A DNA stretch of 11,585 nucleotides. Origin: Gardnerella kenyensis. GTDB taxonomy: Bacteria; Actinomycetota; Actinomycetes; Actinomycetales; Bifidobacteriaceae. The translations under genes and the position numbers were made by a program. The DNA lies in contig NQOH01000001.1 of NCBI GenBank assembly GCA_003585735.1, positions 525,086 through 536,670 on the forward strand, written 5' to 3'. How positions within the stretch are numbered: the first letter of the stretch is position 1; each line of letters starts with the position of its first letter. Below the pieces are notes generated by a model that saw only the letters and a list, made by a program, of their open reading frames with translations, ran no database searches and was not told the DNA's origin. Positions 1-6,367 of this stretch are shown in pieces.

Positions 1-89
1 ACCAAAAAACTAAATCAGTTACAAAACTCATAGACGATACTAAAGAATATCGAAAAGAAAAACGCAAGCAAAAGCTACCAACTACTTAA
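1..89 (+). CDS. 3' end of an unidentified plus-strand gene (partial)
   Basis: Reading from base 3, an open frame runs 28 codons from the window edge to a TAA at 87-89. The peptide is lysine/arginine-rich (it contains KEYRKEKRKQK) and ends in LPTT, which looks like a charged C-terminal tail. Its stop overlaps the stop of the oppositely oriented ABC ATPase gene within the tetranucleotide TTAA at 86-89, a tidy tail-to-tail arrangement. No family can be recognised from so few residues, and an open frame this short could occur by chance. Confidence 0.35.
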   Translation, partial: QKTKSVTKLIDDTKEYRKEKRKQKLPTT

Positions 90-1423
90 GCTGCAGAATC
101 AGAAACCTGCTTAATCGTCATCGCGCGATCGCTTAGCAAAGCATAGTCGCGATTCCTATCGTCCCTAATCACGAACGTGCAAGCATTCGCATCCACCGCC
201 ACAGCAAGCAAATCCGTGTAGTCGTCTTCAGTTGGGCTAGGCGTGCGCAAGGATGTAAACAGCGTAAACTCGCCATTGTTAAACAAGTTTAATGGCATTT
301 CAAAATACACTGTTTGATGCCCGCGCTTTTGCATTTTCAGAACTTTGGAGCCGGTATCGTAAGTAATTCCGCCGCGACGAATATCGTGCAAAGCAATCGC
401 CAAGTAAAAGTCGCCTGGCTCATCGTACTGGTATTCAACAGCGAAACGGAATGTGTCGCTGCTCTTGTAAATCTTGTCTTCCAAAGCATAGGTTCTAAGC
501 AGCGGACACTTTTCATTCAAGCCCTGCGCGTATTGCACTTTTCCATGCCCATTGCCAAGCTTCTGCTTCTGCATCAGCTTATTCTGCTTTTCGCGCTCTG
601 CCTCAATATTTGCCAAAGTGTATTGATCCGCCACGGACTCAGTGTTTCCAATCGCCGCCACTTCCCCGTCGCTAATCATCATTGCGCGCGTGCAATATCG
701 CTTCACCGCGTTCATATCGTGCGTAACAAGAATAACGGTTTTCGTTGAATCCTTGCGAATGTCTGTAAAGAAAGCGTCGCACTTTCGTTGGAAAGCTTCG
801 TCGCCAACGGCCAAAACTTCGTCAAGAACTAAAATATCTCCCTGCGCTTTAATTGCCACAGAAAATGCCAAGCGCACTTGCATGCCCGAAGAGTAATTCT
901 TCAACTTTTGATCCATAAAGTCTTCAAGCTCAGCAAATTCCACAATATCGTCGTACATTGCGTCAATTTCTGCGCGCGTAAAACCGAGTAGCGCTCCGTT
1001 AAGATACACGTTTTCGCGGCCGGTAAGCTCCGGGTTAAAGCCCACGCCAAGCTCAATAAACGGCACAAGCTTGCCTTTTACTTTTACACTTCCGGTATTT
1101 GGATAGTAGATTTGCGAAATAATTTTTAGGAGGGTTGATTTTCCGCCGCCGTTTCGTCCGACTATGCCGAAGAATTCTCCGCGATGCACGTTAAAACTTA
1201 TGTCTTTAAGCACATTTTGGATTTTGTAGCCTTTAATGCCTTTAGTGAGATTTATAAACGCTTGTTTTAAGCCGGTTGCTTGCTCGGTTGGTAGTTTAAA
1301 ATATTTTCCTACGTGATTTACGGATAAAACAATATCGTCGTCTAGCGCGTCGTCTCGCTCCGCTTCTTGCGCTGCATCTTGCACAGCTTCTCGCACTTCC
1401 GCTTCTTCTTGCAAGTTACTCAT
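86..1423 (-). CDS. wzt: Polysaccharide ABC exporter, ATPase subunit (Wzt/TagH type)
   Basis: Cytoplasmic ATPase expected to power export of a lipid-linked surface polysaccharide together with the permease encoded just upstream. The 445-residue protein begins with an acidic, Ala/Glu/Asp-rich stretch (about 1-30). The nucleotide-binding domain follows, with Walker A GRNGGGKST (89-97), ABC signature SSGMQ (178-182), Walker B LVLDE (198-202) and H-loop His235. The sequence FIELGVGFNPELTGREN is typical of polysaccharide exporters. A further beta-rich region (about 295-430) resembles the C-terminal substrate-recognition domain of long Wzt proteins, which would make export specific to a particular glycan. 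The ATG at 1423 is chosen because GGAAGTGG lies just upstream; an in-frame GTG at 1432 has its purines too close to serve as a Shine-Dalgarno site. The gene starts 52 bp after the permease stop, so one transcript is likely. The substrate is unknown. Confidence 0.93.
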   Translation of the reverse strand: MSNLQEEAEVREAVQDAAQEAERDDALDDDIVLSVNHVGKYFKLPTEQATGLKQAFINLTKGIKGYKIQNVLKDISFNVHRGEFFGIVGRNGGGKSTLLKIISQIYYPNTGSVKVKGKLVPFIELGVGFNPELTGRENVYLNGALLGFTRAEIDAMYDDIVEFAELEDFMDQKLKNYSSGMQVRLAFSVAIKAQGDILVLDEVLAVGDEAFQRKCDAFFTDIRKDSTKTVILVTHDMNAVKRYCTRAMMISDGEVAAIGNTESVADQYTLANIEAEREKQNKLMQKQKLGNGHGKVQYAQGLNEKCPLLRTYALEDKIYKSSDTFRFAVEYQYDEPGDFYLAIALHDIRRGGITYDTGSKVLKMQKRGHQTVYFEMPLNLFNNGEFTLFTSLRTPSPTEDDYTDLLAVAVDANACTFVIRDDRNRDYALLSDRAMTIKQVSDSAA

Positions 1424-1475
1424 AAATTCCACTTCCCGTCATAACTACCGTAAAATTTTTCGTAAATTTAGCGCG

Positions 1476-2318
1476 CTACATAACTTCTACGAAAGCGCGA
1501 CTATTTTTTCGGAATATATACACTCCAAGCCACACTATTAGCACGGTAAGCAAAAGCGGCACACAAGATATCCACGAGAATCCGAATTCGCTCCACACAG
1601 TCGGTTGCGTTTTAGGAGCCAGCATATTATGCCGCATATCTTGAATACATTGCGCTATAGGATTAAGCAGCTCGAGCTTTGCTAGCACTGCAAAAATGCC
1701 GCCTTTATTAATCACGTAACTAAGCGGATAAATAATTGGCATTCCGTAGAACAGCAGCTGCTGAGCTACTTCCCAAATATGCAAAATATCGCGGAAAAAC
1801 ACGTACATAGTAGACATTACAAGTGCCATGCCAATTGCAATTGCGTAAAGTTGCACCAAACTTATTGGCAGCAGAATCACTCTCCACGTAAAATGCACTC
1901 CGCCAATAATCGCAAAAATAAGCACTACTACTAAATTAATCAAAAAGCTTATTAAAGATCCAACTGTTGCCGAAACCACCACAATGTAGTTTGGAAAATG
2001 GATTTTGCGCAATAAATCGCCGCGATCAACAAGCGAGCGCAATCCAATCGAAGTTGATTCTTGCACAAACTGCCACGCGCTAATTCCCATTAAAAGCACA
2101 ACAGGGTAAGTTGGCGTGCCGTCTGTCATTCGCAAAAACTTGCCGAAAATAAGATACATCACACAAAACATCATCAATGGCTTTAAAGCCGACCACGCTA
2201 CACCCAAGAAAGACCCTTGGTAACGCAACTTAAAATCGGTTTTTACTAAGCCGCGAAGCACGATATTTGCATACGCGTACTTTTTTCGACAACGAGTTAT
2301 GAGATTTTTCACGTTCAC
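1476..2318 (-). CDS. wzm: Polysaccharide ABC exporter, permease subunit (Wzm/TagG type)
   Basis: Integral membrane half of the exporter, partner of the downstream ATPase. The 280 residues (normal for the ABC-2 family) start with a basic amphipathic segment and the conserved cytoplasmic motif RYQGSFLGVAWSALKPL (32-48). Hydrophobic segments follow near 49-63, 72-90, 112-140, 148-172, 186-203 and 250-268. FFRDI (174-178) and LNP (218-220) match positions usual in TagG/Wzm proteins. The first possible start is GTG at 2318 and a second GTG lies at 2312; neither has a Shine-Dalgarno sequence. A -10-like TATTAT at 2325-2320 ends 7 nt before the 2312 GTG, so the mRNA may be leaderless and the true start two codons later. 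The gene is divergent from the glycosyltransferase gene across a repeat-bearing promoter region. Confidence 0.92.
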   Translation of the reverse strand: MNVKNLITRCRKKYAYANIVLRGLVKTDFKLRYQGSFLGVAWSALKPLMMFCVMYLIFGKFLRMTDGTPTYPVVLLMGISAWQFVQESTSIGLRSLVDRGDLLRKIHFPNYIVVVSATVGSLISFLINLVVVLIFAIIGGVHFTWRVILLPISLVQLYAIAIGMALVMSTMYVFFRDILHIWEVAQQLLFYGMPIIYPLSYVINKGGIFAVLAKLELLNPIAQCIQDMRHNMLAPKTQPTVWSEFGFSWISCVPLLLTVLIVWLGVYIFRKNSRAFVEVM

Positions 2319-2319
2319 A

Positions 2320-2325
2320 ATAATA
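2320..2325 (-). promoter_or_regulatory. Putative -10 box for a leaderless wzm-wzt transcript
   Basis: Reading the minus strand, TATTAT is followed by 7 nt and then GTG at 2312, the spacing expected if transcription starts on the initiation codon. No Shine-Dalgarno motif precedes either GTG. No convincing -35 hexamer is visible. Inferred, not proven. Confidence 0.4.
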
Positions 2326-2357
2326 TCAGTTGTGTTGTAATTAAAGCTTAAACAAGG

Positions 2358-2412
2358 CCAAACTTATGCCAAACTTATGCCAAACTTATGCCACGAATAG
2401 GCCACACATAAG
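2358..2412. repeat. Phased array of five 11-bp units in a divergent promoter
   Basis: Three perfect copies of CCAAACTTATG (2358-2368, 2369-2379, 2380-2390) are followed without a gap by two diverged units, CCACGAATAGG (2391-2401) and CCACACATAAG (2402-2412). Every unit begins CCA, so this triplet recurs each 11 bp, about one helical turn, on one face of the DNA. The array fills the space between the putative promoters of wzm and the glycosyltransferase and overlaps the expected -35 region of the latter. It could bind a regulator cooperatively, or be a simple tandem repeat whose copy number alters promoter geometry. Confidence 0.8.
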
Positions 2413-2422
2413 CAACTCATGC

Positions 2423-2428
2423 TAACAT
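2423..2428 (+). promoter_or_regulatory. Putative -10 box for leaderless glycosyltransferase mRNA
   Basis: TAACAT fits the actinobacterial TANNNT -10 pattern. It ends 7 nt before the ATG at 2436, and no purine-rich ribosome binding site lies between. The -35 position would fall in the last units of the 11-bp array. This is the mirror image of the wzm arrangement. Confidence 0.45.
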
Positions 2429-2435
2429 CGTACGT

Positions 2436-4853
2436 ATGCCGAAAGTATCGATTATTGTTCCTATTTATAACGTTGAAGCCTTTTTACCAGAATGTTTAGA
2501 ATCTATTAAAAATCAAACTTTTAAAGATTGGGAATGTTTGATGTTTTCGGATGGAAGCAAAGATGGTTCCATCGATATTATGAAGTCTTTTGCAAAAGAA
2601 GATAGCCGTTTTGTGGTAATTGAAAAAGAAAACGAGGGTTACGGAGCTACTTGCAATCGCGGTTTGGAGCGCGCTAAAGGCGAGTGGATTAGCATTATTG
2701 AGCCGGATGATTTTATTGATCCGCATATGTATGAGCGCTTGTTGAGTAACGTTGAGCTTACGAGCGCCGCTTCCACAGACACTTCTACCGCCGAAAACTC
2801 TACCGCCGAAACTCTCGATATTATCAAAGGCGGCTACTGGCTTTTTTACGACGGCAAAGATGGCTATAAGTCGGCTGTTGAAACGCCAAACTTGTGCTAT
2901 TTTATGCCAAAGCACCGCACTATTTTTAATCTTAACGATTTCGCTGAGCCTTTTTACCATCATCCTTCTATTTGGTCCGCACTTTACCGCAAAGATTTTC
3001 TTAATGGCAATAATCGCGCACACGAAGTCATTCGTTTTAAGCCGATTCCTGGAGCCGGCTGGACGGATAATCCTTTCTTTGCGCAAACAATGGTTTTGGC
3101 AAATAAAATCTGTTGGAACCCTGGAAAGTACTATTATTACCGCCAAACAAATCCGGGTGCGTCTAGCTTGCTGAAGGATTTCCATCTTCCTTTCGATCGT
3201 TTGCGCGATATGCGCGAGTTTCTTAGCAAGCAGCAGATTTCGCGAGAAATTTTGCACGCTTTTTATTCACGCGAGTTTGATTACGTAAATTCTTTAATTA
3301 CAGAGTTCGGTTTTGACGATAAAAATCCGGAAATTCGTAATCTTATTTCGGAAGTTTTCCACTCTATGGATTCAAAGGAAGTTTTCCTTATGGCTTCTCG
3401 ATTGAAGCCAGAATTTATGGATTATTACATGGATTTCCTTGGGTCTTCATACGAAGTGGAATCTCATAAAGCTGAAGATGATCCTAAACTTTCGCTCGTA
3501 ATTTTTACGCATAACGCTCATTCTTGGATTGTTGATTCGCTTAAAGCTTGCAGCTCAATAAATAGTATTCCTTGCGAATTTATTATTGTTGACTCGCATT
3601 CTAACGACAGTACGCTTGCGATTGCTAAAAAATTTACTAGTAAAGATAAGCGTTTTGCGATTCAGCAGAATGACGATACTGCAAGTTTTAAAGATATGAT
3701 TTCTAAAGCGACTGCTTGCGCACGCGGCACGTACATAATGTTCATGCCTTCAAGCTACATAATTAACGAAAAAGTTTTAGCAAAAGCGCTAAATCAAGTG
3801 GAAAATTATAGCGAAAACAACGCTAGTAACGAAAAAACTTGCGTCGATCTTGCTTTCTTTAGTAACAAAAATAAGCACAGCGATTATTTAATTGATTGCG
3901 CTTTAAACACTCTAAAAACTCTAAAATCTTCTGCAAATTCACAAAATAGCGAAAAAACTAAAGAATTAAACGCCTTGCGTCAACAATTTATTATGCAAAC
4001 CGATTCGGAAGATGCAAATAAAGACGTAAGCTACGGGCTTTATAAAGCTAGCGATATTCCGGAACTTTTGTTAGACAGCTGCTACAGCTACGGCTGGCAA
4101 AAGATTTGGCGAACCGAGTTTTTGAAGTCTACTAATGTTTGCGCTGGAGAACACGATTTGCCTTCAACGTTGATGACTTTTAGCACTCGCGCAGCAACTG
4201 CAGCAAATAATATTTTGTATTGCGATTTGTCGAAAACTTACGAAGATGCTTACGGAAGATTCAGCGTTGGAGCCGACGAAGGATTTGAGAATCTTCATCG
4301 CACTAATATTCCAGAAAACTTCTGGCTTTCTATTGAGCGTCACGCAGTTCAGGATGAAGCTCCTCTCGAAGTTGATTCTGTGCTAGAAGCTGGCAAATGG
4401 CTTGAAAGCGCGGGTTTGCTTAACGTTTACAAGCAAGGCTACGACAACGCGCTTTTAAATAGCTTCGTGCATGATTGCCATACCAGAATCACGCCTGAAT
4501 CTTTGGCAACTATTGTGCATAACAAATTGCAATACGTTCTTAAAGCCATGGATTATATGAATTATGGTGAAGATTCGAAGCGCTTGCCGACTTACTTCTA
4601 CGACGAACGCGCGTATAACGAATTCCAAAAGTTGCAGCTTAATACTGCTTCGCGCACGCTGTGGCTTAAGGAGCGAATGCTTGAATTTGAGCGCAAAAGC
4701 AATACGTATAAGCAGGAAATTAGCAGCATACGCACTTCTGCACGCTACGTAATTGGAGAAAAAATCGTAAAAACAGCGAAAAAGATAACTTTTCCAACTA
4801 TTATTGCGAAATTGCAGAAAAAGATGCGACTTATGAGGCGAGATAGCAAATAA
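2436..4853 (+). CDS. Large family 2 glycosyltransferase with tandem GT2 units
   Basis: Probable cytoplasmic, membrane-associated glycosyltransferase for the exported polysaccharide; donor and acceptor unknown. The first unit is a standard inverting GT-A domain: SIIVPIYNVEAFLPECLESI (5-24), SDGS (38-41) and the DXD-like EPDD (89-92). The accessory segment with SALYRKDFL and the WTDNPFF region follows (about 180-240). A second unit opens with LSLVIFTHN (352-360) and FIIVDSHSNDSTL (382-394), and it has a matching later segment, WQKIWRTEFL (554-563). Where the DXD should be it reads MPSS (437-440), so this copy is probably non-catalytic. Low-complexity Ser/Thr/Asn stretches (109-126, 455-468, 499-510) look like variable loops. 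The C-terminus is coiled-coil-like and strongly basic (about 735-805), perhaps for membrane contact. The ATG at 2436 lacks a Shine-Dalgarno site and is probably leaderless. The gene is convergent with licD. Confidence 0.88.
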   Translation: MPKVSIIVPIYNVEAFLPECLESIKNQTFKDWECLMFSDGSKDGSIDIMKSFAKEDSRFVVIEKENEGYGATCNRGLERAKGEWISIIEPDDFIDPHMYERLLSNVELTSAASTDTSTAENSTAETLDIIKGGYWLFYDGKDGYKSAVETPNLCYFMPKHRTIFNLNDFAEPFYHHPSIWSALYRKDFLNGNNRAHEVIRFKPIPGAGWTDNPFFAQTMVLANKICWNPGKYYYYRQTNPGASSLLKDFHLPFDRLRDMREFLSKQQISREILHAFYSREFDYVNSLITEFGFDDKNPEIRNLISEVFHSMDSKEVFLMASRLKPEFMDYYMDFLGSSYEVESHKAEDDPKLSLVIFTHNAHSWIVDSLKACSSINSIPCEFIIVDSHSNDSTLAIAKKFTSKDKRFAIQQNDDTASFKDMISKATACARGTYIMFMPSSYIINEKVLAKALNQVENYSENNASNEKTCVDLAFFSNKNKHSDYLIDCALNTLKTLKSSANSQNSEKTKELNALRQQFIMQTDSEDANKDVSYGLYKASDIPELLLDSCYSYGWQKIWRTEFLKSTNVCAGEHDLPSTLMTFSTRAATAANNILYCDLSKTYEDAYGRFSVGADEGFENLHRTNIPENFWLSIERHAVQDEAPLEVDSVLEAGKWLESAGLLNVYKQGYDNALLNSFVHDCHTRITPESLATIVHNKLQYVLKAMDYMNYGEDSKRLPTYFYDERAYNEFQKLQLNTASRTLWLKERMLEFERKSNTYKQEISSIRTSARYVIGEKIVKTAKKITFPTIIAKLQKKMRLMRRDSK
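2784..2814 (+). repeat. 15-bp in-frame duplication inside the glycosyltransferase gene
   Basis: TCTACCGCCGAAA occurs at 2784-2796 and again at 2799-2811, a 15-bp period that encodes STAEN followed by STAET. It sits just after the EPDD motif of the first GT2 domain in a loop that is Ser/Thr-rich. The length change keeps the reading frame. Confidence 0.65.
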
Positions 4854-4860
4854 TTTTCGC

Positions 4861-4888
4861 TTGCGTATTATTTAAACGCAATATTTTG
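4861..4888 (+). terminator. Weak candidate terminator after the glycosyltransferase gene
   Basis: TTGCGT (4861-4866) can pair with ACGCAA (4876-4881) across a 9-nt loop and is followed by TATTTT. It lies 7 nt after the glycosyltransferase stop. The stem is only 6 bp and the T-run is poor, so termination here is uncertain. Confidence 0.25.
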
Positions 4889-4914
4889 CAAACGCGACTT
4901 TTTGTAATTATTTA

Positions 4915-4974
4915 TTGCTTAAGCGTTCGTTGCGTAAGCGTTCGCTGCTTAAGCATTCGTTGCGTAAGTATTTG
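4915..4974. repeat. Four 15-bp tandem units spanning the licD stop codon
   Basis: The units are TTGCTTAAGCGTTCG (4915-4929), TTGCGTAAGCGTTCG (4930-4944), CTGCTTAAGCATTCG (4945-4959) and TTGCGTAAGTATTTG (4960-4974). On the licD strand, units reading CTTACGC give a Tyr codon in frame, while units reading CTTAAGC give a TAA stop. Two of the four units carry the stop, and the third from the left ends LicD. The period equals five codons, so copy-number change would lengthen or shorten the protein tail without shifting frame. GCTTAAGC is itself palindromic, and neighbouring units can form a short hairpin. Confidence 0.85.
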
Positions 4975-6088
4975 TCGCTATATCTTCCTCAATTGCGTCA
5001 ACAATACGCTTATTTTCAAGCAAATCGCGGCTCACATGCTGGAAGTGCGAAACCATATCCGCAGGAAGCTTGTAAATATCGCCGTAGTAGTTAAACAGAA
5101 CTTTTTGAGAATTATTCGGCACGTTTACCGTAAATTTTTCAAATTCTGCCTGATTTAGTGGGAATATATCCGCATATTTAGCTGAATATATTGATTCTGC
5201 ATCAACGTTATCCAAGCCGTAAATAACAGTGCAATTTTCGCTATTTTCTTGCGAATCCGCAATAATATTTTCACTTTTCGCTAAATCGTAATATTTAGTA
5301 AAAACAGCCTCGATTTCGCGACTAAACTCCCCACCATCTTCTAAATAGCCGCCTTCAAGCCACTTTTTATAAAAAGGTTTAGAATGCAAATCTTTCTGTA
5401 AAGCCTTTCGAATTTCTATAAACCTCTGCTTAGTTTTTTCATTGAACTCAGGCATATAGTCATAGAAGAAAATATCAATAAAGCTAGGATCGTCCGGATT
5501 TTTATAACGCAATCGCAACTGCCTGCAGCAAACGTAAGGATCAAACACAAGCACCGCGCGATACCGCATAGACAATTCCTCATCTTTTTTAAGCAACTCA
5601 AGAAGCTTATTTACGTCGGAACGAATCATTCCCAAATCCGTATCGTCATCCCACGGAATAAACCCACGGTGACGAACAGCGCCAAGCAATGTGCCAAAAT
5701 CAGCCCAATATTGCAAATTATACTTTTTAGCAATATGCGCAAATTCATTTAATAAGCTTGCACAACCGCGCTGAATAAGACGAACGGAACCAGTTGCTTG
5801 CGGTAGATTGTAGTAAAAGCGCTTTCGAGCGTCCAAATCGCTTTCGTCACTTCGGCGATATGTGGCCCAAGCTAAAAGCGATGCGTGCTCACGATTCGTA
5901 AGTGTGTCAACATGCATATTATGCTGATTTTCAAGAATATGCGACAGTTGCTCGTCTAATACGTATTGCATATGATCGAGACGCGCTTGCAAATCGCTAA
6001 CTTGCGCACGAAGATCGCGTATTGAACGCTTAGAAGAAGGGCAATGGTCAACTATTTTGCGAATTACCTTACGAAATACAGACGCCAT
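4949..6088 (-). CDS. licD: LicD-family phosphocholine transferase
   Basis: Predicted to transfer phosphocholine from CDP-choline to a sugar of a surface glycan, at the cytoplasmic membrane face before export. The 379-residue protein starts with a basic amphipathic segment (SVFRKVIRKIV) and a coiled-coil-like stretch (about 22-55). The diagnostic LicD motif follows: FGTLLGAVRHRGFIPWDDD (131-149), then TD. The acidic cluster is the presumed metal/catalytic site in LicD and fukutin-like proteins. The ATG at 6088 is chosen because GAAGG (6100-6096) lies 7 nt upstream; the frame also opens at a TTG at 6133, but without a ribosome binding site. The last residues (TYATNA) are encoded by a 15-bp tandem repeat. 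The gene is divergent from the licC/licA fusion, whose product supplies CDP-choline, and this context favours phosphocholine over other phospho-substituents used by some LicD relatives. The acceptor glycan is unknown. Confidence 0.92.
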   Translation of the reverse strand: MASVFRKVIRKIVDHCPSSKRSIRDLRAQVSDLQARLDHMQYVLDEQLSHILENQHNMHVDTLTNREHASLLAWATYRRSDESDLDARKRFYYNLPQATGSVRLIQRGCASLLNEFAHIAKKYNLQYWADFGTLLGAVRHRGFIPWDDDTDLGMIRSDVNKLLELLKKDEELSMRYRAVLVFDPYVCCRQLRLRYKNPDDPSFIDIFFYDYMPEFNEKTKQRFIEIRKALQKDLHSKPFYKKWLEGGYLEDGGEFSREIEAVFTKYYDLAKSENIIADSQENSENCTVIYGLDNVDAESIYSAKYADIFPLNQAEFEKFTVNVPNNSQKVLFNYYGDIYKLPADMVSHFQHVSRDLLENKRIVDAIEEDIATNTYATNA

Positions 6089-6148
6089 AAATACACCTTC
6101 TGCTACTTTCTTATCCCTTTTACTTAGAGTCAAGTCATATGGTTATTC

Positions 6149-6154
6149 ATTATA
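6149..6154 (-). promoter_or_regulatory. Putative licD -10 box
   Basis: The minus strand reads TATAAT here, about 60 nt upstream of the chosen licD ATG. No good -35 hexamer is found 16-18 bp further upstream, which would fit a promoter needing an activator. If transcription starts about 7 nt downstream (near 6142), the first dyad (centre 6203.5) would sit near -61. Confidence 0.45.
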
Positions 6155-6188
6155 ATACCGTTTGCGTCTTGTACGCGACTTGGGAAGA

Positions 6189-6218
6189 TATTTCCTTTAC
6201 GCTGCTGTAAAGAAAATA
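6189..6218. promoter_or_regulatory. Operator-like dyad 1 (extended)
   Basis: TATTTCCTTTAC (6189-6200) and GTAAAGAAAATA (6207-6218) are inverted copies matching at 11 of 12 positions around a 6-bp spacer. The symmetric core is CTTTAC-N6-GTAAAG. The size and symmetry fit a dimeric transcription factor site. It lies between the putative licD and licC/licA promoters. The regulator is unknown; the winged-helix domain of the adjacent enzyme is one candidate. Confidence 0.65.
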
Positions 6219-6246
6219 ACGGAATACAGCCGAAAAACGACAAAAA

Positions 6247-6264
6247 CTTTACAGCCACGTAAAG
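6247..6264. promoter_or_regulatory. Operator-like dyad 2
   Basis: The same core as dyad 1, CTTTAC (6247-6252), 6-bp spacer, GTAAAG (6259-6264). The right half keeps the longer form GTAAAGGAAATAACG (6259-6273), matching 6207-6221 at 14 of 15 positions. The left half keeps only the core. The dyad centres are 52 bp apart, close to five helical turns, so two bound dimers would face the same way. Confidence 0.65.
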
Positions 6265-6288
6265 GAAATAACGCTTCCAGCCGCGCGC

Positions 6289-6324
6289 TGTTCAAAATAA
6301 AAATTTAATAGCTATTTTTGAACA
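6289..6324. promoter_or_regulatory. AT-rich dyad at the licC/licA -35 region
   Basis: TGTTCAAAATA (6289-6299) is the reverse complement of TATTTTTGAACA (6313-6324) apart from one extra A. The dyad ends 8 bp before the TATAAT at 6332, so it covers the -35 region. It is unrelated to the GTAAAG dyads and may bind a second regulator. It is not followed by a T-run or GC stem and does not look like a terminator. Confidence 0.5.
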
Positions 6325-6331
6325 CTCGTTA

Positions 6332-6337
6332 TATAAT
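6332..6337 (+). promoter_or_regulatory. Putative -10 box for licC/licA-licB
   Basis: A consensus TATAAT stands 30 nt before the ATG at 6368. The expected -35 position lacks a TTGACA-like hexamer and is instead occupied by the AT-rich dyad. The ribosome binding site AAAGAGAG (6354-6361) follows. Confidence 0.55.
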
Positions 6338-6367
6338 AAACAAAATACCAACGAAAGAGAGAAAATT

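Larger units (their letters stand above)
6183..6278. repeat. Long imperfect inverted repeat between licD and licC/licA
   Basis: The arms at 6183-6212 and 6247-6278 are near-perfect reverse complements. The innermost 22 bp differ at two positions; beyond them, outer sequence ending in GGAAG/CTTCC matches with a 2-bp length difference. The 34-bp middle is unrelated. Each arm contains one of the smaller CTTTAC-N6-GTAAAG dyads. The structure may be two operators in opposite orientation, or a small non-autonomous element. Confidence 0.7.

Noticed and set aside
314..896. Plus-strand open frames opposite the ABC ATPase gene
   Set aside because: The ATPase on the minus strand has all expected motifs across this span; the plus-strand peptides have no recognisable domains or ribosome binding sites.
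1128..1134. AGGAGGG on the plus strand resembling a strong Shine-Dalgarno site
   Set aside because: It lies antisense within wzt and no start codon with a long open frame follows at proper spacing.
2496..3257. 253-codon minus-strand open frame inside the glycosyltransferase gene
   Set aside because: It is antisense to the catalytic GT2 domain, which carries clear family motifs; the antisense peptide looks like an arbitrary mixture.
4915..4974. CRISPR-like array
   Set aside because: Units are contiguous 15-mers without spacers and there are no cas genes.
4886..5158. Cysteine-rich plus-strand open frame with repeated RCVS/RCLS residues
   Set aside because: The cysteine pattern is the antisense reading of the 15-bp tandem repeat, and the rest is antisense to licD.
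6089..6133. Longer LicD beginning at TTG 6133
   Set aside because: The extra 15 residues have no ribosome binding site, while ATG 6088 has GAAGG at good spacing.
6183..6278. Riboswitch or attenuator in front of licC/licA
   Set aside because: The structure lies upstream of the likely promoter at 6332 and would not be in the transcript; it also lacks a T-run.
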